53,618 bases of DNA from Acidipila sp. (GTDB lineage: Bacteria; Acidobacteriota; Terriglobia; Acidiferrales; UBA7541). Positions 8,096-17,229 of the stretch are shown here, in pieces; position 1 is the stretch's first letter, and every line of letters begins with the position of its first letter. The notes beneath the pieces are model-generated. The model was not told the origin of the DNA, did no database searches, and saw only the letters and a list, made by a program, of their open reading frames with translations. The stretch lies in contig JAAFGT010000017.1 in the NCBI GenBank assembly GCA_010365215.1, positions 1-53,618 on the forward strand, written 5' to 3'. Both the position numbers and the translations under genes were made by a program.

Positions 8096-9478
8096 TTACA
8101 GCAGAGTGCCCCGCAATATGACCAGGGCAACCAGGAAATAGATGCACAAGCCGGTAACATCCACGAGAGTGGCTACGAAAGGAGCCGAGCTTGTAGCGGG
8201 GTCGAATCCCAGGCGGCGAAGAATGAACGGCAACATGCTTCCCGCCAGTGTTCCGAACATGACCACGCCAATGAGGCTGGCGGAGACAGTGCAGGCCAGC
8301 AGGATGTAGTGCTGGCCGTAATTGGTGAGGTGTAAATGCTGCCAGGCGACAATGCGAACGAAGCCGATGACTCCGAGCATGGAACCGAGCGCCAGTCCGG
8401 AAATCAATTCCCTGCGGAACACTCGAAACCAGTCGCGCAACTTCAGCTCGCGGATCGCCAGCGCGCGGATAATCAGGGACGTCGCTTGCGAGCCGGAATT
8501 GCCGCCGCTGCTGATGATCAGCGGTACGAAGAGCGCCAGGACCACGGCGCGGGCGATCTCCGCTTCGAAGAAACTCATCGCCGTGGCTGTGAGCATCTCG
8601 CCGAGAAAAAGCGCCGAGAGCCAGCCGCCGCGCTTGCGGATCATGGACCACAGGCTCTCCTGCATGTAGGGCGCGTCGAGCGCTTCCGAGCCGCCCAGTT
8701 TCTGCATGTCTTCGGTCGCTTCCGACTCGGCGATATCCAGAATGTCGTCGGCGGTAACGATTCCCAGCATGTTGCCCTGCGCGTCGTTCACGGGAAGAGC
8801 TACGCGGTCATATTTTTCGAACATTTCCAGCGCGCGCGTGCGGTCATCGGTGGCCAGCAGGGATAGGAGCGGAGGATCGGCAATGGCGGTAACCGCCATT
8901 TGCGGGTCGGCCAGAACCAAAGAGCCCAGTCGCACGTCTTCCAGTAATTTTCCATTCTCGTCGAGGATGTAGATGACGTTGAGTGTTTCCATTCCGCGCC
9001 CTACTTTGCGGATATGCTCCAGCGCCTGGGATGCGCTCATCTGCGGGCGGATGGCCACGTAATTGGGAGTCATGAATCGCCCGACGCTACGCTCCGGATA
9101 GCCCAGGAGCTGGCGGGCGTTCTTCAGCTCCACTGGCGAAAGCACTTCCAGCAATTGCCGGGTTACCACCGCGGGCATTTCCTCGAAAAACCGCGTGCGA
9201 TCGTCGGGACGCATGTCGTCGAGGACGCTCTTAACCTCCTCCGAGGAGAGCGAGTGCAGCAGCTCCTTCTGCCCGCCACTGGGAAGATAAGCGAATACCT
9301 GGGCGGCCTGCTCGCGCGGTAGAAGGCGGAATAGCACGGCGCGATCCTTGGGATGGATTTGCGCCATGGCTTCCGCGATATCGGAGAAATGCGTCGCGGC
9401 CAACGCGGCGCGCAAATCCTCCCAGCGCTGGTTGTGAAGGAGGTCTTCCCACCCTGCAAGCGTCGCTGTTTCGGTCAT
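8096..9478 (-). CDS. mgtE: Magnesium transporter MgtE
   Basis: A 460-residue Mg2+ channel/transporter of the inner membrane. The cytoplasmic N-domain (about 10-125) has the superhelical DMRPDDRTRFFEEMP type of sequence. A tandem CBS pair follows (about 130-255). The membrane domain (about 280-460) has five helices and the MgtE signature GGNSGSQ, and the final helix carries the Asp of LVDVTG that lines the Mg2+ site. Length and order match the family. The ATG at 9478 is preceded by GAGGA at 8 nt. The 215-nt region shared with divergent ubiX contains a foldable leader close to the mgtE start. MgtE channels are gated by cytoplasmic Mg2+ through the N and CBS domains. Confidence 0.95.
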   Translation of the reverse strand: MTETATLAGWEDLLHNQRWEDLRAALAATHFSDIAEAMAQIHPKDRAVLFRLLPREQAAQVFAYLPSGGQKELLHSLSSEEVKSVLDDMRPDDRTRFFEEMPAVVTRQLLEVLSPVELKNARQLLGYPERSVGRFMTPNYVAIRPQMSASQALEHIRKVGRGMETLNVIYILDENGKLLEDVRLGSLVLADPQMAVTAIADPPLLSLLATDDRTRALEMFEKYDRVALPVNDAQGNMLGIVTADDILDIAESEATEDMQKLGGSEALDAPYMQESLWSMIRKRGGWLSALFLGEMLTATAMSFFEAEIARAVVLALFVPLIISSGGNSGSQATSLIIRALAIRELKLRDWFRVFRRELISGLALGSMLGVIGFVRIVAWQHLHLTNYGQHYILLACTVSASLIGVVMFGTLAGSMLPFILRRLGFDPATSSAPFVATLVDVTGLCIYFLVALVILRGTLL

Positions 9479-9490
9479 GTGTGTTTCCTC

Positions 9491-9543
9491 AAAAAATCCC
9501 CCGTGGTCTGGTTGGTGGCTCGTTCACCGAGTCCACGGCCGTG
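9491..9543 (-). promoter_or_regulatory. Structured mgtE leader with competing hairpins
   Basis: On the minus strand, CCGTGG (9538-9533) can pair with CCACGG (9506-9501), which is followed by GGGA and six T (9496-9491) just before the GAGG ribosome site. The GTGG half can instead join an 8-bp hairpin with a bulged A (9536-9528 with 9522-9515). Two mutually exclusive folds ending at a T-run resemble an attenuator. No known Mg2+ riboswitch consensus was recognised. Confidence 0.35.
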
Positions 9544-9633
9544 ATTATGAACTGGGAGAGTAGCAAGGAATGTGCGGGAAGTTACAGCATGAGCAATTTT
9601 GCGTGGAGCGGATACCGAATGCTCTGCCCTTCC

Positions 9634-9663
9634 TTGACTTTCGCGCAACCCGCTGCCTAGACT
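9634..9663 (+). promoter_or_regulatory. Promoter of ubiX
   Basis: TTGACT (9634-9639) and TAGACT (9658-9663) lie 18 bp apart, 31 nt before the ubiX ATG. The hexamers are identical to those upstream of the M23 peptidase. Confidence 0.6.
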
Positions 9664-9693
9664 GATTTTGCGGTTCTTTTCAAGGGCGAAACG

Positions 9694-10311
9694 ATGGCCA
9701 TGGTCATTACTGTCGCGGTGACGGGCGCGAGCGGCGCGGCGCTGGCGCGAACTATTGTGCGCATGCTCGATGCCGACACGCGCGTCTCCAAGGTTCATTT
9801 CATCATTACGCCCAGCGGTATGCGCGTGCTGGTCGACGAGCTGGAAATCACCGCGCGCGACGTCAAACAGATGCCGCAGATTCTGGCCGGCACGCCCGCG
9901 CTGAAATTCGAGGCGCTCCAGAACAACGACATCGGCGCATCTATTGCCTCGGGCAGCTATCGCGTCGACGGCATGGTCGTGCTCCCGTGTTCCATGGGAA
10001 CGCTCGCCTCCATCGCCGGAGGCTTGAGCGACGATTTGGTGGCGCGCGCCGCAGACGTCTGCCTGAAGGAAAGCCGGCGGCTGGTGCTCTGCGTGCGCGA
10101 AACGCCGCTCAACCGCATCCACCTGGAAAACATGCTGCGCGCAAATGCCGCCGGCGCGGTGATCATGCCGGTCACGCCGGCTTTCTATCTGGGCGCGAAG
10201 ACCATCGACGAGTTGGCCACGCAGTACGTCTGCCGCGTGCTCGCGCAACTCGATTTGGCGCAGCACGCGCAGCTCGTCTGGCGCGGCCACCTGGAAAAGG
10301 ATCCGGCGTAA
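9694..10311 (+). CDS. ubiX: Flavin prenyltransferase UbiX
   Basis: A 205-residue UbiX/Pad-family enzyme that prenylates FMN to make the prenyl-FMN cofactor of UbiD-type decarboxylases. The FMN-binding loop TGASGAALA lies at about 10-18, the SMGTLASIAGG loop at about 107-117, and the RETPLN segment and VITPVTPAFY-like C-terminal region are present. Length is typical. Upstream of mqnP and mqnE, it most likely supplies prFMN for the decarboxylation step of futalosine menaquinone synthesis (MqnL/UbiD-like enzyme, not in the window). A second ATG lies two codons downstream. A terminator overlaps its stop codon, so readthrough to mqnP may be limited. Confidence 0.94.
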   Translation: MAMVITVAVTGASGAALARTIVRMLDADTRVSKVHFIITPSGMRVLVDELEITARDVKQMPQILAGTPALKFEALQNNDIGASIASGSYRVDGMVVLPCSMGTLASIAGGLSDDLVARAADVCLKESRRLVLCVRETPLNRIHLENMLRANAAGAVIMPVTPAFYLGAKTIDELATQYVCRVLAQLDLAQHAQLVWRGHLEKDPA

Positions 10312-10329
10312 ACGCCGCGCCGGTTTTTT
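10303..10329 (+). terminator. Intrinsic terminator overlapping the ubiX stop codon
   Basis: CCGGCG (10303-10308) pairs with CGCCGG (10318-10323), followed directly by six T (10324-10329). The ubiX stop codon TAA (10309-10311) lies in the loop, so a terminating ribosome would cover the stem. Confidence 0.65.
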
Positions 10330-10412
10330 ATGGTCACCCCCGCACATTTATATTCCTCAGAACCATCCGATCACCGTAAGCAAGATGCACGCAAGCGTCA
10401 TTCACGCTGATC

Positions 10413-11318
10413 ATGCACGCGGATCAAATGATCGCAACTAAAAGCCCTCCAGGCAAAATCCGCACCACTCTGGAGATGATCAAGTTCGAGCACTCCGTCT
10501 TCGCTCTGCCGTTTGCGTTGATGGGCGCGTTACTGGCGGGGCGCTTCGCCGGGCCGGGCTGGCCCACTTGGCGGCAGCTCGCATGGATCGTGGTGGGCAT
10601 GGTGGGCGCGCGCTCCGCGGCCATGACCATGAACCGCATCGCCGATATCGACTACGACCGCCTCAATCCCCGCACCGCCTCGCGCGCGCTGGTCACCGGC
10701 GCGCTCTCACTGCAATTTGCCTGGCTGTTTACGATTCTTTCTTCAGCCGTTTTGAATCTTGCGGCGTGGCAGCTCAATTCACTCGCGCTGAAGCTTTCAC
10801 CCATCGTCCTGGTGGTTTTGTTCGGTTACTCGTACACCAAACGATTTACCACCTGGGCGCATCTCGTGCTGGGGTTCTGCCTGGGCATGGCCCCGGCGGC
10901 CGCGTGGGTCGCGGTTTCCGGCGCGCTCGATCGCCGCATGATTGTGCTCTGCGCCGCAGTCACGCTGTGGGTAGCGGGTTTCGACGTGTTGTACGCGCTG
11001 CAGGATATTGAATTCGATCGCCAGGCCGGACTCTTTTCCATCCCCAGGAAGTTCGGCATTGGCGGTGCGCTGGCCATCGCGCGCGTCATGCACGTCGTCA
11101 TGCTGGCCTTGCTGGCCGTAGCGGCGTGGAGCTTTGCTCTGCCCTGGCCGGCTTGGGCCGGACTGGTTCTGGTCGGCGCGCTGCTGGCCTACGAGCATTC
11201 CCTGGTAACCCCCGCAGACCTTTCCCGCATCAACGCTGCATTTTTCACGGTGAACGGTTATATTAGTATGTTGCTGCTCATCTCCTGGGGCGCGGCCATC
11301 TGGGTGTCGCGTTCGTAA
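10413..11318 (+). CDS. mqnP: UbiA-family prenyltransferase, probably menaquinone MqnP
   Basis: A 301-residue polytopic membrane prenyltransferase with about eight or nine helices. The two Asp-rich substrate motifs are clear: NRIADIDYDRLNPRT (about 70-84) and DIEFDRQAGLFSIP (about 197-210). It transfers a polyprenyl chain to an aromatic acid. The sequence alone resembles 4-hydroxybenzoate polyprenyltransferase UbiA. Immediate linkage to mqnE and ubiX argues for the futalosine-pathway prenyltransferase MqnP, acting on 1,4-dihydroxy-6-naphthoate. The ATG at 10413 is used here; an in-frame ATG at 10428 is an alternative, and neither has a strong ribosome site. The gap to mqnE is short, indicating cotranscription. 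Confidence 0.9.
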   Translation: MHADQMIATKSPPGKIRTTLEMIKFEHSVFALPFALMGALLAGRFAGPGWPTWRQLAWIVVGMVGARSAAMTMNRIADIDYDRLNPRTASRALVTGALSLQFAWLFTILSSAVLNLAAWQLNSLALKLSPIVLVVLFGYSYTKRFTTWAHLVLGFCLGMAPAAAWVAVSGALDRRMIVLCAAVTLWVAGFDVLYALQDIEFDRQAGLFSIPRKFGIGGALAIARVMHVVMLALLAVAAWSFALPWPAWAGLVLVGALLAYEHSLVTPADLSRINAAFFTVNGYISMLLLISWGAAIWVSRS

Positions 11319-11365
11319 AGCAGCCCGTGGGCGCGGGGAATGAGCAGAGCACAAAAGTAGACAAC

Positions 11366-12553
11366 ATGGCGGAACTTCAAAACACGGCGGCAATTCAAAT
11401 CCCGGCTCCTCTGCGAATCAACGACGCGCGGCTCAAGCCCATCGCCGAAAAAATCATGGTCGGCGAACGCTTGAGCTTCGATGACGGCGTCGCGCTCTAT
11501 CAATCACACGATCTGCTCGCCACCGGTTGGCTCGCCAATCACGTCCGCGAAAAACGCCATGGCAACGTCTGCTACTTCAACGTCAACCGGCACATCAACC
11601 CCACCAACGTCTGCCTGGCGCACTGCCGCCTGTGCGCGTTCGGCCGTTCGCCCGATCAGCCCGGCGCCTATACTTTTGGCCTGGAAGAAATCTGGCAGCG
11701 CGCGGCGGAAGGCGTAGCCGAGGGCGCCACCGAATTTCACATTGTCGGCGGATTGCATCCCGATCTGCCCTTCGAGTTCTACCTGGACATGATTCGCGGC
11801 CTGAAGCAGCGCTTTCCCCAGGTCCATCTCAAAGCGTTCACCATGGTCGAGGTCGGTTTCTATTCGCGTCTGTCGAAGCTCTCCATTCGCGACACGCTTT
11901 TGGCCATGAAAGAAGCCGGCGTCGATTCACTGCCCGGCGGCGGCGCGGAAATTTTTAATCCGCGCGTGCGCAAAATAATTTGCGACCACAAAACATCCGG
12001 GCGCATGTGGCTCGACATTGCCCGCACCGCGCACGAGTTGGGCCTGCGCTCCAACGCCACCATGCTCTACGGCCAGATCGAAACACTTGAAGAGCGCGTC
12101 GAGCACCTGCTGCTTCTTCGCGAGTTGCAGGACCAGACCCACGGCTTCGTCACATTTATCCCGCTGGCGTTTCATCCGGAGAACACCGCGCTCTCCCACC
12201 TGCCCAAACCGACCGGCTTCGACGACCTGAAAAACATCGCCGTGTCGCGGCTGCTGCTCGATAATTTTGACCACATCAAGGCCTACTGGATCATGCTCAC
12301 TCCGGCTATCGCGCAGATCGCCCTGCGCTTCGGCGCCAACGACATCGACGGCACGGTGGTCGAGGAAAAAATCTACCACGACGCCGGTGCCACCACGCCG
12401 CAAGGCGTCACTCGCGCCGAACTCGAGCGCCTCATCCGCGAAGCAGGCCGCGTCCCGGTCGAGCGCGACACCCTCTACCGCCCCGTCGACCGCGTTAAAA
12501 ATCCGCTGCCCCCCACGCGCCGTCCCACCACCCTCGTCACGCTGAACTCTTAA
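11366..12553 (+). CDS. mqnE: Aminofutalosine synthase MqnE (radical SAM)
   Basis: A 395-residue radical SAM enzyme that joins an SAM-derived adenosyl radical to a 3-(1-carboxyvinyl)oxybenzoate substrate to make 6-amino-6-deoxyfutalosine, the committed step of futalosine menaquinone synthesis. The [4Fe-4S] motif reads CLAHCRLC (CX3CX2C). The HIVGGLHP, GGGAEIF and FIPLAFHP segments are characteristic of MqnE/MqnC-type enzymes. A GTG at 11327 would add 13 residues; I prefer the ATG at 11366, because MAELQ opens closer to the usual family start. It follows mqnP by 47 nt and is probably in its operon. Its presence indicates menaquinone as the respiratory quinone. Confidence 0.94.
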   Translation: MAELQNTAAIQIPAPLRINDARLKPIAEKIMVGERLSFDDGVALYQSHDLLATGWLANHVREKRHGNVCYFNVNRHINPTNVCLAHCRLCAFGRSPDQPGAYTFGLEEIWQRAAEGVAEGATEFHIVGGLHPDLPFEFYLDMIRGLKQRFPQVHLKAFTMVEVGFYSRLSKLSIRDTLLAMKEAGVDSLPGGGAEIFNPRVRKIICDHKTSGRMWLDIARTAHELGLRSNATMLYGQIETLEERVEHLLLLRELQDQTHGFVTFIPLAFHPENTALSHLPKPTGFDDLKNIAVSRLLLDNFDHIKAYWIMLTPAIAQIALRFGANDIDGTVVEEKIYHDAGATTPQGVTRAELERLIREAGRVPVERDTLYRPVDRVKNPLPPTRRPTTLVTLNS

Positions 12554-12611
12554 AGCTGTATTCTTTCATTCCGGCAGCCATCGGCCGCGCTACTCTTCGT
12601 AGTGAATCCGG

Positions 12612-12641
12612 TTGACGGGACTCGCGCCGGCAGACTACTCT
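12612..12641 (+). promoter_or_regulatory. Promoter of hicBA
   Basis: TTGACG (12612-12617) and TACTCT (12636-12641) lie 18 bp apart. A start near 12648 leaves a short leader containing GAGG 6 nt before the hicB ATG. Confidence 0.55.
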
Positions 12642-12660
12642 TCAGTTAAAGAGGTCTACA

Positions 12661-12867
12661 ATGCGACAGATAATTCTTTATCCCGGCGAAGCTGGCTACT
12701 GGGTTGTGGAATGTCCCAGCTTGCCGGGCTGCCTAAGTCAGGGAAAGTCAAAGGAAGAGGCCATCCGTAATATCAAAGAAGCCATCGAAGGGTATATTGC
12801 TGCGCTCCAGGAAGATGGTCTCCCCGTCCCCACCGAGAATTTTGAGGCGCTCCTGCTGGCGGTATGA
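12661..12867 (+). CDS. hicB: HicB-type antitoxin (compact form)
   Basis: A 68-residue HicB-like antitoxin. It has the family's partially degraded RNase-H-like fold signature: GYWVVECPSLPGCLSQGKSKEEAIRN is visible in outline (PSLPGC and the EEA helix), then a helix AIEGYIAALQEDG. It ends at residue 68 without the C-terminal ribbon-helix-helix or HTH domain of classical HicB, so DNA binding and autoregulation may be absent or shared. A GAGG ribosome site precedes the ATG by 6 nt. The stop overlaps the hicA start by ATGA, so the two are translationally coupled, antitoxin first. Confidence 0.88.
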   Translation: MRQIILYPGEAGYWVVECPSLPGCLSQGKSKEEAIRNIKEAIEGYIAALQEDGLPVPTENFEALLLAV

Positions 12868-13085
12868 CCAGACTGCCCAGAATCTCCGGGCAAGACTGTC
12901 TTTCGGTACTGCAGAATCTAGGTTTCTTTCTACGCCGACAATCCGGCAGCCATATGATTGTTCGCCGCGATACTCCTCATTGTCAGGTCGTAATCCCAAA
13001 TCATAAAGAACTCGATCCGGGAACACTTCGCGCCATCATCCGTCAAACCGGATTGAGCGTTGACGACTTCATTCGTCTATTGTGA
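12864..13085 (+). CDS. hicA: HicA-type mRNA interferase toxin
   Basis: A 73-residue HicA toxin with a double-stranded-RNA-binding-like fold that cleaves mRNA. The catalytic His lies in GSHMIVRR (about residues 29-36), after the LGFFLRRQ strand. The C-terminal segment (GTLRAIIRQTGLSVDDFI) is typical. It overlaps hicB by 4 nt. Its last 9 nt also overlap the 3' end of the convergent GT87 gene, so transcripts of the two would be antisense at their ends. Confidence 0.9.
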   Translation: MTRLPRISGQDCLSVLQNLGFFLRRQSGSHMIVRRDTPHCQVVIPNHKELDPGTLRAIIRQTGLSVDDFIRLL

Positions 13086-14495
13086 ACCATGGCGACACCT
13101 CAACCGGGCGACATTCCCGCGTGCCCATTGCCACAGTAGCATCGCGCACGGCGGCCCGTAGCACAGCCAGGCGAAGAACGGCTGAAACTGAAAGCGATCG
13201 AACGCCGCATATTCAATAAGCACATGGTAGGAGAGAAACTGCAAGATGGTCAGCAGCAGCCACGCCGGGTGTGGAAAAAAACACAGCAGCGGAACAATCC
13301 AAACGAAATACCACGAAAAGGTATTTTGCGACAGCAGCAGGATTGCGCCAAACAGCAGATAAGCCGCGCGCAAAGGATCAAGTTTTCGCGCTGCCACCGC
13401 TACCGCCAAACCCGCCACAACCACCTCGCCAATCCGGCGCGCCCAGGCGATGGACCCGGTAAGCCAGCGCAGCACCAGAAACAAGCTGGCATTATCGATG
13501 AACGAATCTCCGAACTCGCGCAGCGTGCGCACAATGACGGTCAAGTCGTTTCGGTAAGGCCATACGCATGCCAGCGCAAATAGGGCGGAGCCCATCACCG
13601 CCGCCCAGGCACGTGGTTTTCGCGGCCAGCCAATCAAGCGCAGCCACAGCGGCGCCAGCACCACGGGAAAAAGTTTCGTCAACACCGCTGCGGTCAGCGC
13701 CAGCGTTGACAGCATCGGCTTCCGCCGTATAATCAGCAGGAGCGCAGCCAGGAGGGCGGCTACGGCGAGCGCGTCGTTGTGACCGCTGGCGGCAGACTCC
13801 ACCACCACGAGTGGATTCCACGCATACACCGCGAGCAGCGACATTCTCTTTCCCGTAGCGCGAAGCAGAAACGCCAGCAGGCCAACCACCAGCCATTCGG
13901 CGGCCATCAGCGGCAATTTGAAGGCGAATAGCGCAGTGGAAACGGAACCGATTCCGCGGAAAATAAGTTCCGTCAACGGCGGGTAGATGGCTCCGAGCCC
14001 AGGTCCAGGAATCCGGCGCCAGGCCGGGCCACGAAGAGCCACCGCGGCGGGGTCCGCAGGCGCAACACGATAAGCACTCAGCCCGGCGACCTGGATGCGC
14101 GCTTCCCACTGGTAGCGGTAGAGGTCGTCGGAAAGCGAAGGCATCAGCGGCAGCAGGGTGAGGCGAAAAATAAGCGCGCCGGCGAGAACCAGCCACAGCG
14201 TTCTTCGCGATTCCACCGTGTGCTCGAGCGCGAAAATGACCAGCAGATAAACGACGCCGGCGGCAAGTCCCAGCGCCATCGTTTCCACAACGTAAAGTTT
14301 CAGGTCGCCCAGCCGGTAGATGGCGAAGAAAATCGATTCCAGGCATAGTAATCCGGCCAGCGCGATAGTGGCTTGTCGGCCGGCGACGCGGCCAGCGGCA
14401 AAGTCGGATTTAGCGCCCGCACCCAAATTGGTGGAGGAAGAAGTTGCTCTCACTCGGTAGCCTGGCCATGTGGTTGGTAATCGCGCAGAGCCCAT
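13077..14495 (-). CDS. GT87-like integral membrane glycosyltransferase (GT-C fold)
   Basis: A 472-residue polytopic protein with about ten to twelve helices. It resembles polyprenol-phosphate-dependent mannosyltransferases of the GT87/DUF2029 type. After the first helices an acidic loop (LSDDLYRYQWEARIQ, about 118-132) is the expected GT-C catalytic and metal site, and IYPPLTELIF and WNPLVVVESAASGHNDA are family-like. It would move a sugar from a lipid-phosphate donor on the outer face of the inner membrane. The ATG at 14495 makes it overlap the divergent GT2 start by 52 nt. In-frame GTG 14453 or TTG 14426 are plausible shorter starts. The acceptor is unknown. Confidence 0.8.
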   Translation of the reverse strand: MGSARLPTTWPGYRVRATSSSTNLGAGAKSDFAAGRVAGRQATIALAGLLCLESIFFAIYRLGDLKLYVVETMALGLAAGVVYLLVIFALEHTVESRRTLWLVLAGALIFRLTLLPLMPSLSDDLYRYQWEARIQVAGLSAYRVAPADPAAVALRGPAWRRIPGPGLGAIYPPLTELIFRGIGSVSTALFAFKLPLMAAEWLVVGLLAFLLRATGKRMSLLAVYAWNPLVVVESAASGHNDALAVAALLAALLLIIRRKPMLSTLALTAAVLTKLFPVVLAPLWLRLIGWPRKPRAWAAVMGSALFALACVWPYRNDLTVIVRTLREFGDSFIDNASLFLVLRWLTGSIAWARRIGEVVVAGLAVAVAARKLDPLRAAYLLFGAILLLSQNTFSWYFVWIVPLLCFFPHPAWLLLTILQFLSYHVLIEYAAFDRFQFQPFFAWLCYGPPCAMLLWQWARGNVARLRCRHGSQ

Positions 14496-16075
14496 TGTCC
14501 GGCGCCTGGCGGAGGATGACCGACCGTACTTTTTACGGCGTTTACCAGGCCAATGCCTTCGACATGGCCATCATGGTGCCGTATTTCCTGATTCTGCTGA
14601 TTCTGGCAAGTTACGGGCTGCATCGGTACTGGCTGGTCTATAATTTTTTCAAATACCGCAAAAATATTCCTGGCCCTCCGCCCCCCGTCACCGAATGGCC
14701 CAAGGTTACCATACAGCTTCCTATCTACAACGAGCGCTACGTCATCGAACGTCTGGTCGAGGCCGTCTCGCGCTTCGATTATCCGCGCGACAAAATGCAG
14801 ATCCAGGTGCTTGACGATTCCACCGACGAGACGGTCGCTGTGGCGCGCGCCTGCGTCGAGCGCTACCACGCGCTGGGTCTCGACATCAGCTATCTCCACC
14901 GCAATAACCGCGAAGGCTACAAGGCCGGAGCGCTCGGCGAAGGCCTCAAGTCCGCCAGCGGCGAATTCATCGCTATTTTCGACGCCGACTTTCAGCCCTA
15001 CCCCGATTTCTTGCGCCGCACGCTGCCCTACTTCGCCGATCCGCGGATGGGCATGATTCAGACGCGCTGGACGTATATGAACCAGCACTACTCCGCGCTC
15101 ACTGAGGTGGAAACCATCCTGCTCGACGGCCACTTCGTCATCGAGCACGGCTCGCGCTCGCGCCGCGGCACTTTTTTCAATTTCAATGGCACCGCCGGCG
15201 TCTGGCGGCGCGCGGCCATCGAGGATGCCGGCGGCTGGCAGCACGACACGCTCACCGAAGACACCGATCTTTCCTATCGCGCGCAGATGCGCGGCTGGCA
15301 TTTTGTTTATCAACCCGAGGTGGAATGCCCCTCCGAGCTGCCCGTGGAAATGAACTCCTTCAAAGCGCAGCAGGCGCGCTGGTCCAAGGGGCTGATCCAG
15401 ACGGCCATAAAAATTCTCCCCCGCGTGCTGCGCTCCAAACAGCCGCTGCACGTCAAGGCCGAGGCATTCTTTCACCTCACCGCCAACATCAGCTACCCGC
15501 TGATGATTTTGCTTTCCACCATGCTGCTGCCCGCCATGATCGTGCGCTTTTATCAAGGCTGGTTTCAGATGCTGGTGATCGACCTGCCCTTGTTTCTCGC
15601 TTCCACCTGCTCGATCTCCAGCTTTTATCTCACCGCGCAGCGTGACCTCCGGCCAAAAACCTGGAAGCGCACCTTTCTCTATCTGCCGTTCGTCATGGCT
15701 GTGGGCATCGGTCTGGCCGTGCGCAATTCCATTGCCGTGATCGAAGCGCTCCTGGGCATTAAATCCGAATTCGCGCGCACCGCGAAATACCACATTCAGG
15801 AACAGGGTGATTCCTGGCTCTCCAAGACCTATCGCAAAAAGGCCGGTTGGCTGCCGTGGGTTGAAATCGCTCTGGGCCTCTACTTCGCCGCCACCGTGGC
15901 GTATGCCATCCAGAACGAAAATTACGCCACCATACCGTTTCTGCTTCTCTTTGTCGGCGGCTACCTCTACACCGGCCTCATGTCGCTCGGCCAGGGATAT
16001 TTCCACCGCCTGCGCTTCGGCGTATCCAGCGCCACCGAGTCGCGACCCGCCGCCACCGGCGCCCCCAGTTTCTAG
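14444..16075 (+). CDS. Processive GT2 glycosyltransferase (cellulose-synthase-like)
   Basis: A 543-residue membrane GT2 of the cellulose synthase/beta-mannan synthase-like group. A leading helix (about 40-60) is followed by a cytosolic GT-A domain. It has the DDS loop, the DADF metal site (about 184-187), TEDTDLSYR as catalytic base region (about 270-278) and QQARW (about 309-313). C-terminal helices (from about 340) form a channel. The product is probably a polysaccharide or glycolipid sugar. TTG 14444 has a well-placed GGAGG 6 nt upstream; ATG 14516 also has GGAGG but only 1 nt away, and ATG 14564 is where related proteins often begin. The start is therefore uncertain. It diverges from the GT87 gene. 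Confidence 0.88.
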   Translation: MLSLGSLAMWLVIAQSPLSGAWRRMTDRTFYGVYQANAFDMAIMVPYFLILLILASYGLHRYWLVYNFFKYRKNIPGPPPPVTEWPKVTIQLPIYNERYVIERLVEAVSRFDYPRDKMQIQVLDDSTDETVAVARACVERYHALGLDISYLHRNNREGYKAGALGEGLKSASGEFIAIFDADFQPYPDFLRRTLPYFADPRMGMIQTRWTYMNQHYSALTEVETILLDGHFVIEHGSRSRRGTFFNFNGTAGVWRRAAIEDAGGWQHDTLTEDTDLSYRAQMRGWHFVYQPEVECPSELPVEMNSFKAQQARWSKGLIQTAIKILPRVLRSKQPLHVKAEAFFHLTANISYPLMILLSTMLLPAMIVRFYQGWFQMLVIDLPLFLASTCSISSFYLTAQRDLRPKTWKRTFLYLPFVMAVGIGLAVRNSIAVIEALLGIKSEFARTAKYHIQEQGDSWLSKTYRKKAGWLPWVEIALGLYFAATVAYAIQNENYATIPFLLLFVGGYLYTGLMSLGQGYFHRLRFGVSSATESRPAATGAPSF

Positions 16076-16102
16076 CTTGCACGTATCTTCTTCCGGTCAT
16101 CG

Positions 16103-16129
16103 CCAACGCGGACTACAATACCGCGTTGG
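16103..16129 (+). other. Perfect 9-bp hairpin between the GT2 gene and the UXS gene
   Basis: CCAACGCGG (16103-16111) and CCGCGTTGG (16121-16129) pair perfectly around a 9-nt loop, 28 nt after the GT2 stop. No T-run follows, so it is either a Rho-type or processing stem, or part of the leader of the next gene. Confidence 0.5.
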
Positions 16130-16136
16130 TTCGCCT

Positions 16137-16169
16137 GAGCAGGAGCTGAGCAGGAGCTAATCAGGAGCT
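16137..16169 (+). repeat. Three 11-bp tandem repeats containing AGGAG
   Basis: Units at 16137-16147 and 16148-16158 are identical (GAGCAGGAGCT); the third (16159-16169) differs in two bases. Each carries an AGGAG Shine-Dalgarno-like core, 36 nt or more before the GTG of the next gene. Confidence 0.7.
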
Positions 16170-16204
16170 AATCAAGTTCTGGCGATTTTTCCGAGGAGAA
16201 CCTT

Positions 16205-17155
<951 letters not shown>

Positions 17156-17229
17156 CGTGGTAGCGGCGGCTACATGCCGCGAAGAAACGTGTCACTACCC
17201 CTGCCCTGAGTCAGCGGGCGGGCGCGCGC

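Noticed and set aside
9475-10347. A 290-residue minus-strand frame over ubiX
   Set aside because: It lies opposite ubiX and its terminator, and has no family signature.
14450-16006. A 518-residue frame on the minus strand opposite the GT2 gene
   Set aside because: It mirrors the GT2 gene, shows no domain and is a by-product of high GC content.
16103-16129. Intrinsic terminator for the GT2 gene
   Set aside because: The stem is perfect but no T-run follows, so it was recorded as a hairpin only.
16137-16169. CRISPR-like repeats
   Set aside because: Eleven-bp units are directly adjacent without spacers and only three copies exist.
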